From: an uncultured Acidimicrobiales bacterium
GTDB lineage: Bacteria > Actinomycetota > Acidimicrobiia > Acidimicrobiales > SZUA-35
NCBI GenBank assembly: GCA_937922045.1
Contig: CAKZXA010000042.1
Coordinates: 31,973-95,972, forward strand
Direction of reading: 5' to 3'
DNA length: 64,000 bases
How positions within the stretch are numbered: the first letter of the stretch is position 1; the number at the start of each line of letters is the position of its first letter. The position numbers and the translations under genes are program-made. Of this stretch, positions 42,323 through 50,977 are shown one piece after another. A model generated the notes under the pieces. It saw only the letters and a program-made list of their open reading frames with translations, was not told the DNA's origin and ran no database searches.

Positions 42323-42662
42323 GATGAGGGCAGTCTACTGGTTGGTGGATTGAGGGATACGGGCAGGTTTGCGGTCACGCGAACGTTGTTGTAGCCAGCC
42401 GATGGTTGGCGAAGATAACAAGGCAGAAGCAACCCTGTCCGCCGTCTGAACATGAAGTCTTGGGCAATGCTGTTGTACAGCTCTGGGTAATCCGGCAAAG
42501 ACTTGTCCAGAATGGGGGGTGACCCCGTCAGGTCATGTTCGGGGCGCTACGATAGAGATTCGATCGACGTACGGTCGCTAAGCGGTGCTAGTCGGAAACA
42601 CCGAAGCTCAAATCTGATACCTGCCGGGCGATGGTGGGGACGTTCTGTGGAGGAACGTTAGC
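42323..42662. other. Divergent intergenic region; palindromic G/C elements
   Basis: 340 nt between the oxidoreductase (minus) and the WecG-like gene (plus), without a credible gene. A perfect odd palindrome GGGGTGACCCC lies at 42516-42526, and CCCCG at 42523-42527 can alternatively pair with CGGGG at 42540-42544. A TACGAT at 42548-42553 could be a -10 box, but no good -35 is present. The ribosome site GGAGGAACG is at about 42650-42658. Confidence 0.4.
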
Positions 42663-43631
42663 GTGGCTGATGCCAACAAGGGTGAAAGAACGCAGCTTGG
42701 TGTGGCAGAGACCGTTTCTCGACCTCCTGCAGAAGTGACTCCGCCTCGCAGTGTTGTCCCGACCGCAGGCGCTCAGGACGCTGACGCGCAGAACACGGGC
42801 GTTCAGAACACTGCCATCGAGCCCGCCGTTGCGCCCTTGGCCGACGATCTTCGAGTTGTCGATGACCTTCCTCGTCGTCGAGTCTTCGGTTTGGACTTCG
42901 TGGCTGCCGAGGGCCTCGAAGCGGTTGTCGACGCCATTCTTGATGGCCCCTACTTGTCCGACCGTCTCCCGGCGGTCGTCACACCCAACGTCGACATCCT
43001 CGTGCATCTTGAACGCAACGAGACGAGCGTTGAAACGAAGGTGTTTCACGACGCTCAGTTCTGTCTTCCCGACGGCCAGCCGATCGTGATCGCTTCTCGT
43101 CTTCTCGCCAGCCCGTTGCCGGCGAGGTTGCCAGGTAGCGGCTTATTCGAAAAGTTGTGGCCGAGGGTCTGCACCGAGGATGTCCCGGTGACCGTCGTTG
43201 CTTCTTCCGACCAGATCGCTGAAGGTTTGGCGGCCGAGTATCCTCGGACCCAAACGATCGTCGCTCCCATGTTCACCGTGGACGACACCGAGACCCAGGC
43301 CGCACTGGCGGCAGAAGTAATCGAGAGGGCTAGGCAGGACTGTCCTCGCCTGGTCTTCGTCGGTATCGGCAATCCCAAGGACGCACGCATCATCGATCAG
43401 ATCCTGCGCCAGTGGCCAAGCGATCTGGGTCCGAAGCCTTTATGCCTGGCGCTCGGGGCCTCGTTCGCCATGTACCTTGGCCATGCCAAGCGCGCCCCGG
43501 AGTGGGTGCAGCGCGTAGGCATGGAGTGGTTCTATCGATTCGCTCAGGAGCCTCGTCGACTCTTCTATCGATACTTTGTGCGAGATACCGCCTTCTTCGG
43601 AATCGTGTGGCGGGCGTGGAAGTCAAAGTAG
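42663..43631 (+). CDS. WecG/TagA/CpsF-family glycosyltransferase (GT26)
   Basis: Predicted transfer of an N-acetylhexosamine or its uronate to a polyprenyl-linked acceptor, early in repeat-unit assembly. After about 60 disordered residues the 322-residue protein shows VVTPNVDILVHLERN, FCLPDGQPIVIASRLL (the D-G-x-P motif), GSGLFEKLW, and VFVGIGNPKDARII, all family hallmarks. EWVQRVGMEWFYRFAQEPRRL near the end is the membrane-contacting tail. Start GTG at 42663 with GGAGG upstream. A GT2 gene follows 48 nt downstream. Confidence 0.93.
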   Translation: MADANKGERTQLGVAETVSRPPAEVTPPRSVVPTAGAQDADAQNTGVQNTAIEPAVAPLADDLRVVDDLPRRRVFGLDFVAAEGLEAVVDAILDGPYLSDRLPAVVTPNVDILVHLERNETSVETKVFHDAQFCLPDGQPIVIASRLLASPLPARLPGSGLFEKLWPRVCTEDVPVTVVASSDQIAEGLAAEYPRTQTIVAPMFTVDDTETQAALAAEVIERARQDCPRLVFVGIGNPKDARIIDQILRQWPSDLGPKPLCLALGASFAMYLGHAKRAPEWVQRVGMEWFYRFAQEPRRLFYRYFVRDTAFFGIVWRAWKSK

Positions 43632-43679
43632 TCCTAGACGCAGGACTCAAGGCGGCCACATCGATGAGAGGAACGTTGT

Positions 43680-44567
43680 ATGACAGGTGAATCCGATGCC
43701 AGCACTGACGAGCTAGCTCGCGAGCTGTGTCGCGTCTCGGTCGTGATGCCGGTCGGTCGCGTCGACGACGACCTGCGGCTTCAGTTCGAGGCCTTGGACC
43801 GGCAGACCTACACCGAGCGGTGGGAGCTGGTTGTGTCGCTGAACAGTGGCGACCCGGCCGAGCGTCGCCGGCTTGAGCAGTTGCTCGCCACCATCGAAGG
43901 GCCGGTAGCTCGCGTTGTCGACTCATCTGCGGTCCGGAGTGCCTCGCACGCCCGTAATGTTGGGGCGGCCGCCGCCTCGGGCGAGCTGCTCCTCTTCTGC
44001 GACGGAGACGACATCGCCGACCGAGACTGGATGGTCGAGATGGTGTCGGCCCTTGAGCCCGGTCGGGCCGTTGGTGGGCATTTGGAAGAGGAGCTGTTGG
44101 CGGTGCCTGGTCAGCATGACTGGAGGCCGCCAGCGACGCCAGGCGACCTGCCAAGCTTTCTCGGTCACCCTTTTCTCGTCTCGGCCAACATGGGCCTCTT
44201 CCGTGATGATTTCGAGAAGGTGGGCGGGTTTGATACCGGCCTCATCAGAGGCGAAGATATAGCGTTCTCTTGGGATCTGTTGGCCCTCGGCGTCGAGGTG
44301 AGATATTGCCCGACGGCGATTGTGCACTACCGTCATCGCAAGGGTCTCAAAGCAATGATGCAACAGCATTATCTGTACGGTCGTGGCTTCAGCCAGATCT
44401 TGGCTCGAAAGGGCCTTCCTGGCGAGGCGAAAGGCACTACCGGACTTGGGTCGTTACGGCCAAACGGGCAGGCGGTTGCTAGGAAAACTCTCCCGTATTA
44501 CCTCAGGCGAGGTTCGATTGCGGCCGGTCGTGTGGTAGGTCTAGTAGCTGAGCGTGCTGACCGATAA
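43680..44567 (+). CDS. Glycosyltransferase family 2
   Basis: A 295-residue GT-A enzyme: VSVVMPVGRVDDDLRLQFEAL, SASHARNVGAAAASGELLLFCDGDD (metal-binding DGDD), and GLIRGEDIAFSWDL as the catalytic ED loop. VRYCPTAIVHYRHRKG follows. ATG at 43680 has GAGAGG upstream. It lies between the WecG-like gene and the first co-polymerase gene, all on the plus strand, and may be co-transcribed with both. Sugar specificity unknown. Confidence 0.87.
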   Translation: MTGESDASTDELARELCRVSVVMPVGRVDDDLRLQFEALDRQTYTERWELVVSLNSGDPAERRRLEQLLATIEGPVARVVDSSAVRSASHARNVGAAAASGELLLFCDGDDIADRDWMVEMVSALEPGRAVGGHLEEELLAVPGQHDWRPPATPGDLPSFLGHPFLVSANMGLFRDDFEKVGGFDTGLIRGEDIAFSWDLLALGVEVRYCPTAIVHYRHRKGLKAMMQQHYLYGRGFSQILARKGLPGEAKGTTGLGSLRPNGQAVARKTLPYYLRRGSIAAGRVVGLVAERADR

Positions 44568-44640
44568 CGCTGCTCGCAACGAGTAGAATATCCGAGGCCG
44601 CTTGTAACTACTGGCAGACCGCCAGCTAGAAGGGTTCACC

Positions 44641-46356
44641 ATGGAACTGTCATTCGTACTGTCAGCGTTGAGACGTCGTTTTTGGATCGTGCTGCTGTTC
44701 TTTCTTCTTGGCGCCCTGCCCGGACTTCTGGTCGACCCCCCGGCCGGTAACGAATACCGGTCGACGGCTCTGATCATGGTTCGTGAGCCGACACAGGCGG
44801 ACCAGTTCTTCGGCAATTCGGGCGACCCCGATCGCTACGTGCTCGGCCAGCTCGCCATTCTTGAAAGTGCGGCCTTGGTGAACAAGGTCGCCGTCGACAA
44901 CAACATGTCTGTTCGCGATGTGAGCGAAGCTATCACCGTCGAACAACAGCCTGAGGTTGACATCGTCGAGGTTGGCGCCACACTCGCCGGCGATGCGATC
45001 TCGACACCCGAAAAGGTACGCCAGCTAGCCCAATCCTACGTCGATGCCTATTGGGCCACGTTGGAGACAGAACGCGGCGACGAAATCTATCTTGACTCAC
45101 TCGATACTGAGATTCAGGCCAAGAAGAACGAGCTCGACGTAACCAACAAGCAGATCGCCGACCAGATGGGGACCTACCTTGAGTTGGCGACCCGGCGAAC
45201 GAACCCGGTGAATGTGCCGTCGATCAACGACGTCGACCCGGCCAGAGCCTCTGAGCGTGATCTTCTCCGTTCAGAGCTGACCGACCTTGCTACCCGGCGA
45301 AATAACCAGATCGCCAACTCGCGCCTTCGGGTCAATTCACACATCATTCAGGACGCTACGCAGCCGACAGAGCCCCTTCCTGCCGGTGGGCAGTTCCTGC
45401 TGGCTGGCGGCCTGTTCGCTGGCGCAATGGCTGGCGTTGTGGCCGCTATGGCATGGGCCCGGTTCTCGACCAAGGTCCTCGACGAGGACACAGCCTCGGA
45501 GATCCTCGGTGTACCGGTCGTCTCGGAGTTCCCTTACTACCGTTCGCTGGCTCGCCAGCCGCTCGCCGCCTTCCAATCATTGCCCCGCTCAGCGATTCCT
45601 ATCATTGACCAGCTGTGCGTACGGGCTGAGGCGAAGGCAGGCCTCGACGACCCGCTCAGCGTTGTGGTCGTCGGTACCCAGCGCGGGGCCGGAGCGACAA
45701 CGCTCGCCTTGGCCATGGCCGAACGATTCGCCAGCGGCGGCTCATCGGTTGTTGTGGTCGATGCTGATGTTCGTGATCCTCGGATCACGGCTATCTTTAA
45801 CGCCGCCTTCGACGGTGGTGTTCCTGCCGTCGTGGCCAACGATGGCGCCCTGATCGACAATAGAGGCCGTTCGGTGTTCACCCGCACGATGGATCCCGAG
45901 GTAAGCGTTCTTGGCCTCGGATCTAATCGTGGTGCCGCATCACTTCGACGTGACACCGTTGGCTCGGTTCTGGAAGCGGCACGCCGCAAAGCCCAGATCG
46001 TCGTGGTCGACGGCGGCCCGGCGCTCGACCTAGCCTCGACGCTGCAGCTGACTGCCTTGTCGGATGCCGTTGTGCTGGCTTTGCCGCTGGCCAAGCAGAA
46101 GAACGACGATCTCGACGACATGGCCCGGCAGTTGGGACACGCGAACGACAAGCTGCTGCCCGTCATCACCTCGCCAGCGCGACGTCCAGCCAAGGGCGAC
46201 ATCGTCGGCTCAGATGGCCGGTTTGCGACCACGGACCGGCCAGCACCACAGATCGATCTGGCCGATCGAGTGCCAGACGCAGAACGTGAAGCGATGGTGT
46301 TTGGTGCCCAAGCCGCTAACGCCGGCTCGGCCGCACCCCCGAATGGGCCGGTCTAG
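44641..46356 (+). CDS. Wzz-type co-polymerase with a degenerate BY-kinase-like ATPase domain
   Basis: A 571-residue protein with an N-terminal membrane helix (about 13-31), an external Wzz domain with coiled coil (about 145-200), a second helix (about 250-272) and a cytoplasmic MinD/BY-kinase-like domain. The Walker A position reads GTQRGAGATT (345-354), so the key lysine is alanine (A352). A Walker A' DADVRDP follows at 374-380. No Tyr-rich C-terminus. It may control chain length without being a kinase; a GATT-type loop occurs in CpaE proteins, so nucleotide binding is not excluded. It precedes the cytidylyltransferase gene. Confidence 0.82.
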   Translation: MELSFVLSALRRRFWIVLLFFLLGALPGLLVDPPAGNEYRSTALIMVREPTQADQFFGNSGDPDRYVLGQLAILESAALVNKVAVDNNMSVRDVSEAITVEQQPEVDIVEVGATLAGDAISTPEKVRQLAQSYVDAYWATLETERGDEIYLDSLDTEIQAKKNELDVTNKQIADQMGTYLELATRRTNPVNVPSINDVDPARASERDLLRSELTDLATRRNNQIANSRLRVNSHIIQDATQPTEPLPAGGQFLLAGGLFAGAMAGVVAAMAWARFSTKVLDEDTASEILGVPVVSEFPYYRSLARQPLAAFQSLPRSAIPIIDQLCVRAEAKAGLDDPLSVVVVGTQRGAGATTLALAMAERFASGGSSVVVVDADVRDPRITAIFNAAFDGGVPAVVANDGALIDNRGRSVFTRTMDPEVSVLGLGSNRGAASLRRDTVGSVLEAARRKAQIVVVDGGPALDLASTLQLTALSDAVVLALPLAKQKNDDLDDMARQLGHANDKLLPVITSPARRPAKGDIVGSDGRFATTDRPAPQIDLADRVPDAEREAMVFGAQAANAGSAAPPNGPV

Positions 46357-46437
46357 GTTCGCAAATCCCGACGCCGATACTCGGCCGGGCGTGGGCGCCG
46401 GGCCTCTCACAGGAGCAGGTAGAGAGAAGGAACAGCA

Positions 46438-47235
46438 ATGGAGAATGTGAGCCCGGCGGACATCCCTGTCGTCATACTTTGCGGTGGACAAGGGACGCGG
46501 ATTCGCGAAGCATCGGAGAAGCTGCCAAAGCCTTTGATCAATATCGGCCAGCAGCCCGTGCTTTGGCACATCATGAAGCTCTACGGCCACCATGGGTTCA
46601 GGCGATTCGTGCTCTGCCTCGGCTACAAGGCCTGGGACATCAAGCAGTTCTTCCTCCAATACGAGGACATGACGTCGGACCTGACCCTGAACATGGGCGA
46701 GGGGCGGCGTAGCTACCTCCAGCGGGCCACGATGGACGACTGGGAGGTCTCGCTGATCGACACCGGTATGGACACCGGTACCGGAGGACGGCTCGCAGCC
46801 ATCGTCGATTTGCTCAACGAGCCGTACTTCATGCTGACCTACGGGGATGGCGTTGGTGACGTTGACGTTTCCCGACAGCTGCAGGCCTTGGCCGAATCCC
46901 CAATGTTGGGTTCGGTCACCGGCGTTCACCCGACATCTCGCTATGGCGAGCTCGACGTCGTGGATGGCGTCGTCACCAGCTTCGCTGAGAAGCCGCCATC
47001 GGAGGGTTGGGTGTCGGGTGGCTTCTTTGCCTTTCGACGTGAGTTCCTCGACTTCGTACCACGGGACGAGCCCGAGCATTTCTTTGAACAGGCCCCGGTA
47101 CAGGAACTAGCCAAACGGGGCAGCCTCGGCCTTTTCCCTCACACCGGTTTCTGGATGGGTATGGACACGTTCAGGGAATACACAGCACTGAATGACCTCT
47201 GGGCCAGCGGACAAGCTCCGTGGAAGGTCTGGTAA
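46438..47235 (+). CDS. rfbF: Glucose-1-phosphate cytidylyltransferase (RfbF-like)
   Basis: Makes CDP-glucose from CTP and glucose 1-phosphate, the entry to CDP-3,6-dideoxyhexoses and related sugars. The 265-residue protein has the nucleotidyltransferase loop LCGGQGTR (14-21), KPLINIG, LTYGDGVGDVD and a C-terminus FWMGMDTFREYTALNDLW ending APWKVW, the typical RfbF end. Ribosome site AGAGAAGG before ATG 46438. The usual partners RfbG (4,6-dehydratase) and RfbH are not in this window. Convergent with the next gene, 24 nt apart. Confidence 0.88.
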   Translation: MENVSPADIPVVILCGGQGTRIREASEKLPKPLINIGQQPVLWHIMKLYGHHGFRRFVLCLGYKAWDIKQFFLQYEDMTSDLTLNMGEGRRSYLQRATMDDWEVSLIDTGMDTGTGGRLAAIVDLLNEPYFMLTYGDGVGDVDVSRQLQALAESPMLGSVTGVHPTSRYGELDVVDGVVTSFAEKPPSEGWVSGGFFAFRREFLDFVPRDEPEHFFEQAPVQELAKRGSLGLFPHTGFWMGMDTFREYTALNDLWASGQAPWKVW

Positions 47236-47259
47236 GCCGAGGCCTGTGAGCGTCGGAAC

Positions 47260-48987
47260 CTAGAAGCGTTGGGGCTCTCGGCCGACGGGGATGTCGTCGA
47301 CCGGATTCCAGTCTCCGTCGTACAACGGGTCGTCGTCGATCTCGATATCGGCCAGCGTCGTTCGGCTGCGGCGACTCTTGCGAGGAGCAGGTATCGCCTC
47401 GTACCCGTAACTCGTCGTTTCGGGCTTGGCCCCGATCAGGCAAACGCCGAGGACGTCGGCACCAACTCGTCGAAGGCCTTCAACCGCAGTTGAGAGGTCC
47501 TGTTTCGACGTCTCACCTGCCTTGGCCACGACTAGGACGGCATCGACGTGCCGAGCGATCGACAAGGCGTCAGAGACGGGTAGCACCGGTGGTGCATCCA
47601 AAATGACAAGGTCGGCTTCAGCCTCGAGGTTGCGAAGCAGATCGCTGAAGGCGGGGGAGGCAACGAAGTCGCCAGGGCTGGGCGGCTGTGCACCGGTGGG
47701 GATGATGACCATGTTGCTGCGCTCATCGTCAACCCTGAGCGCAAGCTGATTGAGGGGCGTGCCGTGAAGGAGATTGTCTGACAGCCCGGGCTCGGGGGCG
47801 CACGCAAAAACATCGTGGATACGGGGCCGACGGAAATCGACATCGGCCAAGACCACACGATGATCGACAGCGCTCATGGCCCAGGAAAGATTGCACGAGG
47901 TGCTGGTCTTGCCTTCTGAAGGGTTTGCGCTCGTGATCAGTAGAGACTTGATCTTGCGCCCGAGCAGAGCGAATTCAACCGCGGTTCGCACCTTCTGGTA
48001 GCCGTCGGCTACCGAGGTCCCCGTGTGGTTCATCGTGGCCAGGGGAAGCTGGGAGATGGGGAGATCGCGGCCTGGCTTCGGAATGAGGCCGAGAACGGGG
48101 AGGCCGAGGCCCGCCAAGTCCTGTGACGACTTGATCGAGCGATCAAGGTTGTCGATCATCAATGCCAAACCAACGCCGAGAATCAGACCAACGACGCCAC
48201 CGAGTATGAGATTCCGCGAGAGCGGTGCATTCGACGGATTCTGCGGTGGAAACGCCTCCTGGGTGACCTGAGCCGTGCCGGTGCGGGCCAGCTGTGACGC
48301 AATCTGGAGATTGGTGACGTTGGTACCGAGACCGCGGAGCTCATTGTCGATCAGGCTGAGTTCTACCTGTAGATCGGCCTTCAGACGGTCTACCTGGGTC
48401 TGTAAGCGCGCCCTATCGTCTTCGGCCCTCGCTGCTGCCAAATCGTCTTCGAGCCGGTCTAGCGGCAGTCTGAGCTCCTGGCGCTGTGTGCGCAGGTCGA
48501 CGATGTCTTTCTCAAAGGCGGTGATCGTCGTGGCTAGGCTGCTGGCGGCCTGCTCCTGTTTCGCCTCGACGTAGACATTGGCCCAGGTGTTGGCGGCATC
48601 GGCCGCCGCCGTCGGGGTGGATGCGGCGGCGTTGAAGAGGAGGAGGTCGGACTCGAAGCTTCGTTCGATCGTGACATTGACCGGGCCACCGGAACGTCGC
48701 TCCACTTCGTCTCGGACCACGTCGCTCAACGCGATGTTGATCTCATTCGCGAGGTCACGGTTCTCGGCGTTGACGTTTCCGGCGCCGAAGTAGGCGTCCT
48801 GAGCGGCCGAATCGGCGAGGAGAACACTGGCCCTCGCTCGATAGGTGAGGGTCTGACTGAGGGTGTAAGCGGCTGCTGCCGCCATGATGAGCAGAAGTGG
48901 AAGGAGAATCCAAGGCCAGCGACGTCGAAGAATCTTGACGTAGTCGCTCAGCTCAAGCTCATTCTCGTAGCCGTTGATAGTGGCCAT
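47260..48987 (-). CDS. Wzz/BY-kinase (polysaccharide co-polymerase and tyrosine autokinase)
   Basis: A 575-residue fusion of a Wzz chain-length domain and a bacterial tyrosine kinase. Helices at about 25-44 and 259-279 flank the external domain with coiled coil. The cytoplasmic kinase has Walker A SANPSEGKTST (K360), Walker A' LADVDFRRP (about 380-388) and Walker B VILDAPPVLPVSDAL. The C-terminus holds a few tyrosines (SYGYEA, LYDGDW) rather than a dense cluster. It would set polymer length by phosphorylation cycles with the LMW phosphatase encoded at 57191. ATG at 48987. Confidence 0.9.
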   Translation of the reverse strand: MATINGYENELELSDYVKILRRRWPWILLPLLLIMAAAAAYTLSQTLTYRARASVLLADSAAQDAYFGAGNVNAENRDLANEINIALSDVVRDEVERRSGGPVNVTIERSFESDLLLFNAAASTPTAAADAANTWANVYVEAKQEQAASSLATTITAFEKDIVDLRTQRQELRLPLDRLEDDLAAARAEDDRARLQTQVDRLKADLQVELSLIDNELRGLGTNVTNLQIASQLARTGTAQVTQEAFPPQNPSNAPLSRNLILGGVVGLILGVGLALMIDNLDRSIKSSQDLAGLGLPVLGLIPKPGRDLPISQLPLATMNHTGTSVADGYQKVRTAVEFALLGRKIKSLLITSANPSEGKTSTSCNLSWAMSAVDHRVVLADVDFRRPRIHDVFACAPEPGLSDNLLHGTPLNQLALRVDDERSNMVIIPTGAQPPSPGDFVASPAFSDLLRNLEAEADLVILDAPPVLPVSDALSIARHVDAVLVVAKAGETSKQDLSTAVEGLRRVGADVLGVCLIGAKPETTSYGYEAIPAPRKSRRSRTTLADIEIDDDPLYDGDWNPVDDIPVGREPQRF

Positions 48988-49061
48988 AAGAAATCAGTCT
49001 AGGTCGGTCATCACAAAGGGGACGAATGGAAGGCGTATAGCTCGATCAGCCGATGATCTCG

Positions 49062-50681
49062 CTAGCCGGCAGGCGACGATCGATCCTGATCGGACTGGCC
49101 TTTATCACGATCGGACGGCATTGCTGGGGGAGCCTCGGCCGCAGCCAGACGAGCGCGGGTACGGTCCCGAAGGTCGATGACGACCTCTGACTCGTCGCTC
49201 GGTTCGTCGGCCGGAGCCACTGCGATGCCATCGATGCCATCGCGGCGACGTAGAAATCTCAGGGGCAGCAAGGCGAATGTGACGACAACCTGCTCTGCTG
49301 TCGCCAGCAGGATACGGAGGTCGAGTCCGATATTCCAGTTCTCGACATAGTGCAGGTCGAGCCGCCGATAGGCGTTAAAGGCGGCATTTGAGCGGGCTTC
49401 CACCTGCCAGAGCCCGGTGATCCCGGGCCGTACCTTGAAGCGTTCGCGGAGCTCATCGTCGAAGACCGCTTCCTCTTCTGGGAGGGCGGGGCGGGGGCCG
49501 ACGAGGCTCATATCGCCCCTCAGCACGTTGAACAGCTGGGGGAGTTCGTCGATCGACGTTTCGCGAATGATACGGCCGACGTGGGTTATGCGCGGATCAT
49601 TCGAGACCTTGAAAAGCGGCCCGCTGCGCTCATTCTGCTCAGCCATGGCCTCTTTAAGCTTGTCTGCGTCCTTGACCATGGAGCGGAACTTGTGCATTTC
49701 AAAGAAAGATCCACGCTGACCGGCCCGGCGAGCTGAGTAGGTGATCGGCCCTCGGTCTTCGAGCCAAATTGCTGCGGCGGTGAACGCCATGATGGGGGAG
49801 GCGAGGATGAGGGCCAACGATGCGCCGACAATGTCGACGAATCGTTTAGCGACAAACTGCCATCGAGCCGGTTCGTTGCGCCCCATGACGATGAGCGGCT
49901 CATGAGACAGTGAGCGCACGTCAAAGCGTCCTTCCCACATCCGGCTCACACCGGTGGTGAGGTGAACGTCGTAACCGGAGCCGAAGAGCTCCTTGGTGAT
50001 GTTGCGGAACTGTTCGCCTCTGAACCCGGTTGCGGTCACGATGGTGGCCGTTACCTCGTGCTGGTGCATGAGTTCGATGAGTCGACCGGTGGGGCCGATC
50101 CAATGATCGGCTAGACCGTTTCGCTCGGCCACCCCGAGGTTGCCGACGACCCCGGCTAGGGCGAAACGAGCCTCAGGGTGATCGCCGATGAGTTCGGCAA
50201 GCTCTTTGGCCTCGTGACCGGTTCCAACGATGACGACGCGGGTTGGAACGGTCGCGCCCTGGAATTCGGTCCCTAGTGATCGGATCAAGCCTCGGACCAG
50301 GGTGCGGGCCGTAAAGACGATGAACCCACCGACAAGGATTTCCCACGCTCCGGTGTGCCAGTCGAGGAAGTTGGCGGCCAGGGCAATAGCGCCAGCGCCA
50401 GCGAGCACAGCGACGAAGACGCGCGATATCTCTTCGGTGCGCGGAAGTGTCGGCCTTCCCTCGTAGAGGCCACGTCTTTTCATGACGGCCAGCGTCGTCG
50501 TCACGGCGACGAGGCACAGTACGGCCGAGCGGCCATTCGATCGGGCGTCGAGAATCGTGATATTGGTGAGGAGGAGGGCGATCACCCACCCGATGCCAAC
50601 GACGAAGGCATCGGTTCCGAACTGGATGGAAGCCGGCGTCGGCAACCTTGGAGCTTTCGAGATTTCAGCCAATCCTGCCAC
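49062..50681 (-). CDS. Polyprenyl glycosylphosphotransferase (WbaP/CpsE type)
   Basis: Priming enzyme that puts the first sugar phosphate on undecaprenyl phosphate. The 539 residues comprise four N-terminal helices, a Rossmann-like CoA-binding-type domain (TRVVIVGTGHEAKELAEL), another helix, and the catalytic bacterial sugar transferase domain. In that domain RRAGQRGSFFEMHKFRSM, SIDELPQLFNVLRGDMSLVGPRP and RPGITGLWQVEARS are decisive. A hydrophilic tail of about 60 residues follows. The GTG at 50681 is tentative; a TTG nine bases on is possible. A second, shorter priming transferase is at 56481. Confidence 0.92.
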   Translation of the reverse strand: MAGLAEISKAPRLPTPASIQFGTDAFVVGIGWVIALLLTNITILDARSNGRSAVLCLVAVTTTLAVMKRRGLYEGRPTLPRTEEISRVFVAVLAGAGAIALAANFLDWHTGAWEILVGGFIVFTARTLVRGLIRSLGTEFQGATVPTRVVIVGTGHEAKELAELIGDHPEARFALAGVVGNLGVAERNGLADHWIGPTGRLIELMHQHEVTATIVTATGFRGEQFRNITKELFGSGYDVHLTTGVSRMWEGRFDVRSLSHEPLIVMGRNEPARWQFVAKRFVDIVGASLALILASPIMAFTAAAIWLEDRGPITYSARRAGQRGSFFEMHKFRSMVKDADKLKEAMAEQNERSGPLFKVSNDPRITHVGRIIRETSIDELPQLFNVLRGDMSLVGPRPALPEEEAVFDDELRERFKVRPGITGLWQVEARSNAAFNAYRRLDLHYVENWNIGLDLRILLATAEQVVVTFALLPLRFLRRRDGIDGIAVAPADEPSDESEVVIDLRDRTRARLAAAEAPPAMPSDRDKGQSDQDRSSPAG

Positions 50682-50692
50682 CCTCTGCCTTG

Positions 50693-50733
50693 CATTCGCC
50701 TCGTCGCATTCGCCTGCCCGGCTACATTCGCCT
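50693..50733. repeat. Three short direct repeats upstream of the sugar transferase
   Basis: CATTCGCCT occurs at 50693, 50707 and 50725 (spacing 14 and 18 bp), within 55 nt of the transferase start and in the divergent gap before the nucleotide-sugar dehydrogenase. It could be a regulator-binding array or chance slippage. In the same gap GTGAG-TTG-CTCAC forms a small palindrome at 50931-50943. Confidence 0.4.
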
Positions 50734-50977
50734 GACCGGAGGTTCCATTTCTACCAGGCCTGGAACACTGACCCGCGGCAACGCTTATGGGCTGGGATGA
50801 TCTGCCTAGCGCGCGTGAGCCGTAGTCCCCGTCCGACCACAGATCTGATGTGTGTGGCCACCCAGGGTGGGTGAATGGGGAGCTGAGCACCGGGTCGGTG
50901 CGACGGAAGCGATTTGGTGACGAAAGCGGGGTGAGTTGCTCACGCCGCATCGGTTCGACCCAGATACGGTTGTACGG

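Noticed and set aside
46210..47079. 289-codon minus-strand frame opposite rfbF
   Set aside because: Spans the end of one real gene and most of another; no motif.
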